NCBI GenBank assembly: GCA_900074885.1
Contig: FJUW01000001.1
Location: forward strand, 868,001 to 932,000
Length of the DNA: 64,000 nt
DNA from: Rhynchosporium graminicola
Taxonomy: Eukaryota; Ascomycota; Leotiomycetes; Helotiales; Ploettnerulaceae
Direction: 5' to 3'
Shown here: positions 1-10,927 of the stretch, in pieces
Layout: every line of letters starts with the position of its first letter
How positions within the stretch are numbered: the stretch's first letter is position 1
Notes under the pieces: model-generated
The model's input: only the letters and a program-made list of their open reading frames with translations
Database searches by the model: none
What the model was told of the DNA's origin: nothing
Made by a program: the position numbers and the translations under genes

Positions 1-2046
1 AACCGGGCCATCTCTTTTGCCGCATCTTGTTGGCGATCTGAGACGCGCTGAATAGTGGCTTGCTGGTCATCTACTGCAACCTTGACACCCTCAATTATCT
101 TCTTGATCCCTCCGAGACCCTCGTCAATATGGCGTTTGACTTCATCTAGAACCTCGATGTTCAAGACCAGCACAGATCGATCTTTGATATCGGCAAGATC
201 CTCAAGCTCGTGACGGACGCCAGAGACTGGGTCTTGTATATATATCTCGGGTAAATCGACTCCATTGTTGTGAGTACTCCAAGCGAATTTCTCAATAAAA
301 GCCAATTGTAATCTTGCCATCGACAAGTCGTTGTATCCATCTGTGAGAATGAACTTCTTGACCTTGGTTTTGTATTGCAAAAACACGGTTAGTTCCTTCC
401 CAGGTGGTGGAGACAGATCCGGCGTAAAATTTCGCTCTTCTACAGACCGTGGAGGAGTTTGCAGTGTGACAGCTGCAGGTTTTTGGTCTTGCGGTGTTCC
501 AGGACGAGGCCTTTCTAGCGTTTCTGGATGCTGTATGGGCAATGTCATAAGAGCATCCGAAGGAGGACCTTGTAAGGTTGCACTTGGAGCGTCAATATCT
601 TCTATAGGTTGCCTGATCTTGTCCTCTGGAGTCTTGACGAGCGGGCTATCATCAGCAGCTGAAACTGGTGGCTGTAGAAATACAGGAGGGCCTGGTGAAG
701 GCTCTTCTGAGATTCTACTGGGAACTCGGGCAGGAGAGGTATCCACATTTAATCGATTGGACTGTTGACGGGCATGTTTTTGCTCTCCTCTATTCTGAAC
801 CGCTCGCATAGATTCTCGCGCATCATTACGTCCTCTGTTTGGTATCGGGGAATTCTGAGGAGGTGGGAGCATAGGCACACCATTCGGAGACGCGCCTAGA
901 TGTTTAGATATCTGGTACGCAGAATATCGTCTAGAAGCCCTTCTTTCAAGGTCACCGCCTCTCTGTAACGCTGCGAGGGCATTCTGCTCTTTAGGCGGCG
1001 GAGGTGGGGGAGGGAAATTATCGACACTAAAATCTTCTGGGCCAGATGGCGGTTGTCCCGGTTGCCCATCTGCAGGATATGGTGGTAGCACTGGCATGCT
1101 TTGCATAGTTGTACTTGAGAGCGTCGATTGACTGGACGATAGAGACCCTCTGGATTGATCTCTTTCAGCTACATTCCTCCGAGTTGAGGATGCTGAAGAA
1201 ATCCTCGGTGGAACAGAAGCCTCGATTTGGCTCATACTGTCCCTTGCATCTGAACTGCCATCTTCTCTTCGAAAATTGTTCTGTATACCCTGATCCAAAA
1301 GTGTCGTGAGTCCTGTATTGGCACTCCCTACGCTGCTGATACTGCTAGCTCGAGGCACTGAAGCATCCCCATTCGAATTTGTGCTGTCCCTGGCTTGCTT
1401 CTGCCGTAGCTTCTGCTGTTTGCGTTTTAATCCATGCAGTAGATTTATAATGATATCCCTTATCCTTGGCAGGTACTTCTCTAAGCTCTCCACACTGGCT
1501 TCCTGGCTGAGCGTTGACTCGAGTATATGGCGCAGAAGTTCAGGAACGTTCCCTAAATCCGAGGTATCTACGTTAATCGCTGTGAATGCTCTGCAGGCTA
1601 TATTGAACTCGTAGCCCAGACGCACATATACATCTGAGACTTGCGCGTCGGTTGCTTGATGGCGGGACCATTGTGTCAGGGTTTCGAGGAGCTGCTTTGT
1701 CGCTACCAAGAGATGGGTTACGCTCTTCTCGATTTGAGACAAAGGAGGAGCATTGTGACTTGGTGTAGGAGATGGAGCGACCTGGAGAACAGATATTAGA
1801 GTTGTATATATAGCCTATCACAGGAAGAGCAGTTTGTCTGTATTAGTTCGAGATGCGCTCTGAACCTGAACTCACATTTTGTCTCCTACTCCCACTTTTT
1901 ACCGATTTCCCGGAGTTCGAACTCGTCCTTGGCTGAGCACCAGGCCCTGGAGACATTGATCGAGCTGGCACACTTGGAGGGGGTCCTGGATCCGCGGCTG
2001 GCGACCGTCGCTGAATCGATCTTTGTGAAGTCGGAGGCGCCTGCAT
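1..2046 (-). CDS. BUD6: Bud6/Aip3 actin- and formin-interacting polarity protein (partial, C-terminus outside window)
   Basis: Bud6/Aip3 promotes actin cable assembly with formins at sites of polarised growth (hyphal tips, septa). Exon 1 is 2046-1876 and exon 2 is 1781 to the window edge; the 94-base intron has a GTGAGT donor and a CCAG acceptor. Exon 2 opens with the family N-terminal block (IEKSVTHLLVATKQLLETL, then LGYEFNIACRAF). A low-complexity Ser/Pro region follows, including a PPPPPPP run. The Aip3 core then begins (KKFILTDGYNDLSMARLQLA, IYIQDPVSGVRHELEDLADI, HIDEGLGGIKKIIEGVK), after which the frame leaves the window still open. The chosen ATG is the first in frame; a TAG stop lies just upstream, within a possible acceptor (TGCTAG), so a further upstream coding exon cannot be excluded. 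Family assignment rests on recognised blocks at both ends. Confidence 0.93.
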
Positions 2047-4210
2047 CGCTGTGATTACTACGGCAGATGTGTTTGCACAGTTCTAGCAAATAATCATAGC
2101 GACATTTGTCGTCCTTCCCTCAATACTGCGATGTAAATGTTGGGTCTGACGATGGCGATGGAGCAAGGTGGGTGGAAATGTGAGGTTCGGAGTGTTTACG
2201 AGGTTCGGATTTGTCTCTACTCGCATCAGAATTGGGATGGCGCTGCCCCCTGCACGCTGACTCCTGGTGCTTGCAGTCCGTAAGCGGGTAGCGCAATCCG
2301 GGTTTCTTTAGCGAGCCAGCAAGTGGATGTTTTAGATGCGAGTCCTGGGGAAATCGCAAGCATTGGATAAACGCCAATGATTGTATCTGAGCTGACCAGG
2401 GGACGAAAGGATGGGGATTTTATTGATCAAGACTTCAAAACAAGGACAATGGATTTATCTGGTTGACGAGAAAAAGTATTCACTTCAACTTGACAGCAAA
2501 ACCAGACGTCGTTGACCAGCGTTAACTATTTCAACGAGGAAATCCTCTCAAAGTCGCTATTCTCATGAACTATTTCACTGTTTTTTCATCACGACACCCC
2601 TTCAATCTGGTATTCCTTTGTGTCAATTTTCTCCCTAACATTTGAAATTTACAATGATCCCAGGTTTCCTTTCTATTTGTGAGCGTATTGATCCGTTGTT
2701 CGTTAGATCACCGGGCGGTACCTCCGTATCCCTCAGCACAGCGCAGCTCAACTCGCCAAAGCTCCGAACTGACAGAACTTCGCCTTGGATGCTGTCACGG
2801 TGAGACGGGTAGAGTAGTTCCTTCCCGTCAAGTGATTGTCATGAAGCCGAATCAAGTAATCTTGTACCCTGGGCAGTACGGCACGGAGTCTATTGGGTTG
2901 AAATTGGGAGAGGCTGGTCCAGTTTCAAGCCAAAGCCACGAGACATCCTGGTCGCCGGGAGAAGTCGTGGTACATGTGGTTAAGCAAGAGAAGCATATCC
3001 TCTGTGATTCTCATGGCTCTTCTCCAAAAAATGAATGTGATCTCGTAACTGCAGGTGCTCGAACTTTATTTTGCTAGCTTCATCGAGCTTAAATCCGAAG
3101 AATCTCCAAATATTAGGTATTATTCCGATGTACGGAGTATGCTTGGCGAGGTCCTCCCTCGAGACTGGGATCAACTATGTGTTTCAGAAGTGCGCGGATC
3201 ATCCATCGGTAGCTACAGCAGCACATCATGTTCGGATATGATTACAGGTGGGCTGCCATCAAGCCGAAACAACCCATCGTAGGTGTAGCAGCACGATTGG
3301 TTCCTCACCGAACCCAGACGTGGCTGTGTGTGGTATTTCATGCCGACAAAGCTTCTATTTTATATTCGAGAAGGCTTTGTGGATGTTTCCTCTCAGAAGA
3401 TGCCGATGATCTACAAAATCCGGGGATGGAGAGCAAATTCGCTCGATCCAGACCTAAACCAAAATGGACCGACCTTAGCTGCTTCTACCTTCGTACCTAG
3501 ATATGGTATGGCCGTTGAGGTAAGGGAGTAGTACCCTGTATGAGACGTGCCTAGGTAATACTTCGATTTGTATATTTGGCGGGCCTTTGAATTCAATTAT
3601 GACTTTTTGGACGAAACGATTCTTTACGGGGTACGGTGCAAAAGTAGCTGCGCTTGAAATACAATCTGAGGAGCTTGTGTTACAGTACTATTGGGGGCTG
3701 GTACAGTGTCATGGAAAAGAAAATCAGCAGCATGGCCATAGATAGACGTTGATACGGAAATAGACTTGAAGAAGGAACAAGTGACTTCAATATCCACTGT
3801 TGTGTCACAACACAGGGTAAGGAAGAAAATCCTCCTAGGGTAAGCGGTAGGTAGTTACGAATACGAACCGTGAGGTATTCTGCATAGGTAGGTAGCTAGG
3901 TAGGTAGGTACTGAGAATCATGATGAGAGTGCAGAGAATAAAAAGAAACGAATGCAAATAATTGTAGTGTGGGTATTGTGTTGTGTGTGAGGTACGTAAG
4001 TAAGTTATACAGTACGGTATGTGCGCTTTTGCAGGCCGAGCGAGGAAGATAGTGTCGGTACTTATACTTGCGAGCACATTCAACCAATATATCAGTACAA
4101 TACTGTAAGTAATGGTCGGTGACTGGCCAGGATTGGCATAGCTGCCTGCTATCCATCATCAATCGCGCTTGCCATTGTGAGTGAGTATATTGTAGTATAG
4201 TTATAGTATG

Positions 4211-4224
4211 CCTCTCTCTCTCTC

Positions 4225-4272
<48 letters not shown>

Positions 4273-4304
4273 GAAACACGCACTCTCTCTCTCTCTCTCT
4301 CCTC
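4211..4304. repeat. (CT)n microsatellite
   Basis: About 60 bases of nearly pure CT dinucleotides, a short interruption containing ATGAAACACG, then about 20 more bases of CT repeat. Confidence 0.95.
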
Positions 4305-4361
4305 TGCATAGGCACGCACATAGCTGGGGATTTATTGTACTGTTCTGTTCTTTGAGAGAAG

Positions 4362-4382
4362 GATCAATCAACAAATCAATCG

Positions 4383-4420
<38 letters not shown>
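4362..4420. repeat. (ATCA)n tetranucleotide microsatellite
   Basis: Tandem ATCA units, imperfect at the left end and then nine or more perfect units. The same motif recurs upstream of BDF1 near 37.0 kb. Confidence 0.95.
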
Positions 4421-4490
4421 CCAACCTAGGAGACGAGAGAAGCTTCGATCAATCCTTCGTTCTTCCTTCTTCCTTCTTCCCTTGAGATCT

Positions 4491-4549
4491 CACTCGCTCG
4501 CTCGCTCGCACCCACCTACGCACGCACACACGCACACACGCACGCACCC
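4491..4549. repeat. (CGCT)/(CGCACA) simple repeat
   Basis: Four CGCT units followed by a tract of CGCACGCACACA-type repeats. Low-complexity DNA in the presumed leader or promoter of the ataxin-2 gene. Confidence 0.85.
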
Positions 4550-5623
4550 CGGAAGTGGTGTGGTTCTCCCGGATCTCACAGGGGTGAAGTGAATTGCTCG
4601 CCCTTCAACCACTCACAGTGCTCTCTCGATCAGCTTGCACTCGCAGCCCTTTCTTACCTTACTCTCTCATCCTCCTCCGCTACCTCTCTCTCCCTCTCCT
4701 TGTTCGATTCAGACGAACGACTCCATTCCCAGTTCCTCTCCTCTCAGCCTGCATCTGTCGTTGCCGGTCAGAGATTGCTGGTGTGAGCGTGCGAACTGGC
4801 CCAGTGTCGTCTTCTCTATCTTCTTTCTATTCGAGCGAGCCGCTGTTTTCTTATTTTGGAACTTGCGCATCATCGCTTCTCGGCCGCCCTAATTCGCCCT
4901 GCACTGTCCTCCCTTCATTCAGCTTTCCGTTCACGACTCCCAATCCCGACCACAACGCACCCTCTGCTCGCTCATCGATCCGCGGCAGACTCGATTCTGA
5001 TCTGCGATCATAACTTCTGTCGCCATCTGTGATTGCGGTCGCGCGAAAGATACAGCACGCAGCAGGCCTTTGCGCTCTTCTCAGGTGAGACTTCCCAATC
5101 CAAACCCAACCTCCTTTGACAAAGACACAACGGAGCTTCAGCTACCACCTCCGAACTTCTCACCACCTTTCTGCCCGCAAAGGCTTCGCAATCTTGAAGA
5201 GGATTCTAATGCGGATGTCCTGACATTCTCTATTGCAGACGGATCTTGCATTACACAGCTTGACCAGCAAGCTTTGGATTTCATCACTGATTATCAAGGC
5301 TAGCACCCAACGTTGGTTGGCGCGACTATCTGTCCCTGGAGATCTTCCCAATTAATTCGTCAATTAAGAGGTGAGGGCATGCTGGTCTATTCTATATCAT
5401 CGCATTCACCAAGCTTGGTGTAACACTGCCCCTCCAATTAGCCGCAGTCGTGATCCCAAGCAGCCTCACTTCAATGACTTCACCTTTTGACAACCCACAA
5501 ACCTCATTCTCGAAATTCTGCTGACGTGCCTTATCCAGAGATTTTTAACTACACAAATCAATTCCTGTACCTCAACGACATCACATCAATTAATACAAAC
5601 GCCCAGCTGGTAACGCGCTGAAT

Positions 5624-8574
5624 ATGGTACAACAAGGAAAGAAGGCCACTGATACACCAAACGGCACAGCCAAGAACTCACAATCCAACATGTCGTTCCA
5701 GAGAAAGGAGATGACCGGCTCGGGAAAGATTGAGGGTCGCCAGAATGGTTTGTCACAACATTCCTCGCCAGTGTGTGTTTGTCTTTGCTGACAAGATGAT
5801 AGGCTCCTTCCGTACAGATACCGCAATTTCTGGTAACCGTACTCAAGGAGAACGTCCTTTGCAGAGATGGGTTGCAGAGGGTCCAGCAGATACTCTTGGT
5901 TCTTTGGAGTCAGGTAGAATGACGTCCTCAAAAGGAGGTGCTTGGGATCAATTTGCCGAGAACGAGCGACGTTTCGGCATGAAGACTGATTACGATGAGA
6001 ATATCTATACTACAACCATCGATAAGAACCACCCACAGTACAAGCAACGTCTCGCCGAAGCCGACCGAAAGGCAAAGGAGATTGAGCGTAGTGCTGCGAA
6101 TAACTCGCACGTTGCAGAGGAGCGTGTTGTCGATAACTTGGGTGGTGGTGAGAATGGTGGTGATGAGGAAGACAAGTAAGTCACTTCTCTCCAAGTGCCC
6201 GGAACTTGTTCTAACTCTACGGTAGATACAGTGGTGTTCGCAGACAACAGGACTTCCCTCCTTTGGCTCCTTCAAACAACAGATACACGCCACCAGCCAG
6301 GCGAGCCCCTACTGGATCGTCGACTGTCAGCGGAGCTCCTGTAGACCCTGCCATCATTTCTTCGCAGCTTGCTCGTCCGGATAAGCCAGCTATGGAAAAG
6401 GTCAAAACCCCAGCTGTTCCCGCCCTTCCCAAGACTTCCAAAGCGGAGGCATCTACACCTCCTACCACAGATTCGAGTGTCACCGCAACCCCTGACTCAA
6501 AGCCACCTGCCGCAGTTGGCTCATCTTCCAGTCGGACAGCTTCTCCTCAGGTCAAAGCCGATGGGGTCCCGAATGCTACAGCAACTGTTGAGCGCGATGT
6601 TGCGAGTGCCTTCAAAGGGTTTGCCGCTCAGCAAAGGAAAAATGTTGAGGCCAGTCGTATATCAAGGGCGCGGAACGACAAGGAAATCAAGTTGAACGAC
6701 TTGAAGAAATTTGCAGACAGTTTCAAGCTGACGACTCCTGTCCCTCAAGATCTGGTACCAATTATTGCCAAGGATCCCGCAAAGCAGAAGGAGATCCAAG
6801 AAAAGGCGAAGCGTAACGCGGAGGAGAACAAGGCCAATCCTTCCGAGGGTGTCAAGCCGATTACACCTGTTGATATGCGAACATCTCAGCGTCCCGCAGC
6901 TGCTGCTACCCATGGATCATCCCCTGCCAATGCTACAACTCGTCAAAACCCTCCTCGCAACACCGGCTTTGCACACCAACAATACAGAGGATCCTCCCAA
7001 GCCCCACAATCTACAGCTCAACAGAGTCGTCCTGTGGCTGGCCTAGGGGGTCGATTGAAAAGCCTGGAAAATAACAAGGGCAGTCCGCTGCCTCCTAATC
7101 CTATCCCAGCACATGAAGCAAGGCAGCCTCCAACCGGTCCTGCAAATGGCGATCCAAACTTCTCGAGACGCTCTAGCGGAGTGACAAGCGCGCAAGGAGC
7201 TAGGTTGAACCCAACCATTGGTGAATTTCGTCCAAATGCTCATGCTGTCTCGTTCAACCCCAATGGTAATCCAAGCAATGTCTCCAGCCCAAGATCTGTT
7301 ATCAATTCTGCGCCTCCTGCACCAATCACTCGTTCGCTCCTTCGCCGCAAGCCGCGAGCCGAAGCCGACCGTCCTTCCATTAAGTCGAAGTTCAACTCGC
7401 TGGATCATATTGAATCAATCAAGCCAGCTCCAGGAAAGAATTGGGCACTTACCGGTGGTTTGAAGCCAGCCTATGAGACACCAGTGCTTTGGAAGATTGC
7501 TACGTCCGTAGATCAGCCAGATTCCGCTATCCACATGACCTACACTAAGATGTTCGAGATGGCTCCTTTCTCAACTCATGCGATATCTCCAGCCGCCCCA
7601 CCAAATGCTGTTCCGCAAGTTCCACACCAGCATCAGCTCCCGTTCCACTTGCAGCAAAATGGTCACAACCCAGCAGTCCGTCAATCCCCTCGACAGATAC
7701 CCATGAACATGCACAATCAAATGCCCCATGGCCCGACGCAGCCATACAATGGTCACGACGATCACAGAATGATGCCGTCCCACTCTGCGCAGTCATTCGC
7801 ATCTCCCCGCATGCAACACAACCAAATGCAGTACTCGTCGCCTATGAACCAGAGTGTACAGATGTACAACCAGCACATGATGCCATATGGTCCTGGTGCC
7901 CCTCCTATGCAGCCGCAACACCGTTCGTTCTCGAGCAGCCACCAGTATATGCCGCAGCCAGGTCCCATGGGCCCAATCATGATGACCAATCCAAATGGCT
8001 TCATCATGACCTCTCAGGGCATGGCACCTGGAGTCGGACCTGCACCAATGTTTCCGCAAGGTAGCCAGGGAGGTTTCATGCCACCGACTAACGGCATGCC
8101 TCCACAAATGCCTGGGGTCAATGGATTCCCAAGCCCTGGCAGAGGAGGCGCTATGATGATGAACCAAGGCTCGCAACAAGGTCATCAGCAGCCACCTCCA
8201 ATGTATGGTGTGAACCCTGGCATGAACCCGGGTATGAACCCAGGTATGAGCCCAAGTCCACAGTACGTGAACACGGCCCAAGGCTACAATCAGCAACCGC
8301 CTCAAAACAGTAAGTTTACCCAACATCTCGGCGATCGACACATCTAATGTCTGTAGTGGGAATGAGAGGATACGGTGGTGGTCCAAACCAATATGGAACC
8401 AGTCCGCAGCACATGCACCAGTTTGCTCCACAGCAACACCGAAACAATCACTCCAATGGCAACTACAACAAGAACTTCCAGTCTCACGGTCAACACCAGA
8501 ATAGCCCTTCAAACAACCATATCCCTACCGGACCACAGGCGCGAGCCTCAGAGGGTAACGAAGAGACCAAATGA
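5624..8574 (+). CDS. PBP1: Ataxin-2/Pbp1-type protein with LsmAD domain but no Lsm fold
   Basis: Pbp1/ataxin-2 proteins bind RNA and poly(A)-binding protein, control poly(A) tails and nucleate stress granules. Exons: 5624-5747, 5803-6175, 6226-8309, 8357-8574; all junctions are GT-AG and in phase, giving 932 residues. After a short tail (about 41 residues) the protein goes straight to SFRTDTAISGN, which in relatives follows the Lsm (ataxin-2 SM) domain. An intact LsmAD domain follows (AWDQFAENERRFGMKTDYDE, YTTTIDKNHPQYKQRLAEA, HVAEERVV). The rest is Pro/Gln/Asn/Met-rich and disordered, with tandem GMNP near residue 845. The Lsm fold expected between the tail and the RTDT motif is absent, and intron 1 (55 bases) is too short to hide it. 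The assignment is firm from LsmAD; function without Lsm is inference. Confidence 0.88.
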
Positions 8575-9348
8575 GCGGCTAATCATCTCTCACGTCATAT
8601 ATCACGGCTTCGATGCTTTTGCATCAACGTGACAATACAGTATCTTCAGAATATTGCTTCACACCCGCCATGAGCTTTGCAGCATACCTAGATCTGAAAT
8701 ATTGATAGTCCGCGGTTCTTTGCTTGGATTCGCCGCCTCGGCAGCTGTCGTGGCATTGGATTTCTACATGGTTTCGCACTAGCTCAGCGCAATAAGTGCG
8801 TTCCACGTTTTTGCTTAGCTGTGGGTATTCGTAATATCTTTCGTGGAGAGATCCGATCTGATGATTACCAGCAGTGGTTGCCCAACGACCATCTCCCGAA
8901 ACTGCTCACAATGAGTCTGGACAATCAATTTCGCACTCCAACTGCAGCCAGGGAGGAAGGGAGGGACCATAGCGCTCCTCGAATCTCTAATAATATTGAG
9001 AGATCGAGCTAAGTGTAGTGGGCAGCTGATCAGCCTGGCAGATTGATGGACGGAGGTCGTTAGGGGTTATGGGTTTATCGAAGAATTTCTATGTGGAAAT
9101 CGAGTTGAGGCGGCGGTAGTACCTAGCAGTCGAAGAGGAGGTGGTCCAAAGGGCCGCCTTCTTCAGCGACTGCCCTTATGATATTGTATCCTAACCCTGG
9201 GTCTACAATTACTTTTCCACATCCTTGCACGTTTTCCAAGTGATTCTTTTCAATCTCGCCCTTTTTTTCCCCTCAAGTAGACCCAACATCCATGTCAAGT
9301 CTCGTTCAACAGGTGGTGAGAAAATGGCCGCTTCTCCTTAATCATACC
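8575..9348. other. Convergent 3' intergenic region
   Basis: Lies between the 3' ends of the ataxin-2 gene and the alkyltransferase-like gene. It should contain both 3' UTRs. No coding frame or RNA gene was recognised. Confidence 0.6.
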
Positions 9349-10232
9349 TCATTCACTCCCCTGTCCTTCAGACTCCGAACCATCATACACCAGCCCAGCC
9401 GCAGCTTCACTAGGCAACTGTCTAGGAAACCACCCATACTCTCCCAAATCAACCATCAACTCTCCCAGACTACCCGTGTTAACAGTGACGCCTTCGGAGC
9501 GGAGGACTTGTGCTTGATGGGTTGCTCCCGAGGGGTGGCCTCTTGATATTAGTGTCAGTCAGACAGATAAAAAGAAAGTCGGAAAATGCGGAAGACGAGG
9601 GAGGTAGGGACTGAGGTACCGTGGTGATATTATGCCTTTTGAGTTTATCACTCTTTGCCAAGGGACGTTGGCGTTGTTGAAGCGGGATGTTGGGTCTGAG
9701 GAGAGGTGTTTGAGGCAGACTCCTACTTGGCGGGGTCTTTGTGCTGTTTGAGGGGGGGTGATGGTTAATATAAGGTGGGATGGGGTGGGATGGGATGAGA
9801 TTGATCTTGAGATGGGATGTTGAGATAGACAAATCGAGGAGTGATGAGAGGGGTGAGAGGAATGAGATATGAATTGGGGTATATTGAAGGTATGAGTCCA
9901 CTAGAGTGGAAGGGAAGTATTTCCGACCCTAGGGACATGTAGTAGTGCAATTTATCATCAAGCTTCCAACTAAATGAAATCTGATTCTCTTCGTCTATAG
10001 ATATGATTTTCGCAGTAGTGATATGATATGACACACGAGAAAGGAAAGCACAGGTAGAGGCTTGTTTGTGATTTGTAGGTGGCTATGATCATGAGAAAAG
10101 AAAGAAACAAAACTTACGCGTTCCGATCAATCGCGCGATATGGCCGTAGCTCGTCACTTTCCCGTGAGGAATCTCTTGGATGGCGCTGTAGACCGCGTGG
10201 AAGAAAGCTTCTGCTTCATCGGTTCGTGCCAT
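9349..10232 (-). CDS. Alkyltransferase-like protein (Atl1-type, MGMT fold without catalytic cysteine)
   Basis: Atl proteins share the DNA-binding fold of O6-methylguanine-DNA methyltransferase. They bind and flip alkylated guanine but cannot demethylate it, handing the lesion to nucleotide excision repair. Exons: 10232-10118, 9743-9620, 9541-9349; phases agree and the product is 143 residues. The sequence shows EIPHGKVTSYGHIARLIGT, then RPRQVGVCLKHL, then PWQRVINSKGIISPRGHPSG. In true MGMT the active site is PCHRV; here Trp replaces the acceptor Cys (PWQRV), which is diagnostic of Atl. The C-terminus (GELMVDLGEYGWFP) continues into a short acidic tail. Intron 1 is long for this window (374 bases) and contains GGGAT repeats. 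The start has a good context (CCAACATGGC). Confidence 0.92.
9774..9800. repeat. GGGAT-type short repeat inside the Atl intron 1
   Basis: Runs of GGTGGGATGGGATG units lie within the first intron of the alkyltransferase-like gene. Confidence 0.6.
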
Positions 10233-10927
10233 GTTGGCGGCGGATATGATGAATAGATTGTGTATGTTTGAGTTTCACATGGTGAGTGTAGACGGGGGAT
10301 TTGTGGTGAGGATGAGCTGAGTAGAATTGAAAGCAGTCGGGATGTCGTCGCGAAGTCAGCTGATTACAAAATCGATGACTGGAGCTGGTCCTGGTGCTGA
10401 GCCCATGATGGATGGCCATGGCCGTGCAGGGATTAGAGTGCTTGCAGGGATGGAGGCTTGAGACTTTTGTTTTCGCCGCCCTCCGGTTTGTTTCTAGTAA
10501 GCGGGATTTGTTTAGTTTGTTTACTTACACTGCAATACACCAGGGTTCAGAACTTGTCTGCTGGATGGCTTGTGTGAACAATAGAACTGTTGTAGAAGTA
10601 GACAAAGCGTTTGTCTCCTCGTGATTCTGTACGAGTCCGAGACAGCTAGCTGTCAAGCCCAGCCACATGGTTTGTTTGTGACGACGATGGCCCAAATCTT
10701 GATAAACATCCCAGCCACCCACCCTTGATGAAGTTCAAAGCTTCGATACCTCAACCATCTATCTCCTCCTCTTGGTTGTTCTTATCAATGTCGTATACAT
10801 ACGCATGGATGTTAGAATTATTATCCATCAGAGCGTCTGAGCAAAGCTGATTGACATACTTACAGATCTTCAATCATTAGACTCTGAAGCCTTACCCCCA
10901 CTGCCTCGAGCGATACATCCATCCATC
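10233..10927. other. Divergent promoter region, Atl gene / Cys-rich GPI protein gene
   Basis: About 0.7 kb between two divergent genes. No third gene seen; short open frames on both strands have no recognisable features. Confidence 0.6.

Larger units (their letters stand above)
2047..5623. other. Divergent intergenic region between BUD6 and the ataxin-2 gene
   Basis: About 3.6 kb with no supportable coding sequence; open frames here are short or made of simple repeats. It holds the BUD6 promoter at the left and, at the right, probably the long leader of the ataxin-2 gene. Sites resembling a 5'-UTR intron are present: a CTCAGGTGAGAC donor near 5087 and a TATTGCAG acceptor near 5239. Pyrimidine tracts and microsatellites (listed separately) occupy 4.2-4.8 kb. 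Confidence 0.6.

Noticed and set aside
2679..3077. 132-codon plus-strand frame in the BUD6 upstream region
   Set aside because: No recognisable domain, poor start context and no splicing partner; consistent with chance.
3896..4321. Minus-strand frame rich in Glu-Arg repeats near the CT tract
   Set aside because: Generated by the (CT)n microsatellite; no non-repetitive conserved sequence.
7793..8512. Long minus-strand open frame (239 codons) opposite the ataxin-2 gene
   Set aside because: It is the antisense of the Pro/Gln/Met-rich tail, whose codon bias suppresses stops on the other strand; its protein is His/Arg/Trp-rich without motifs.
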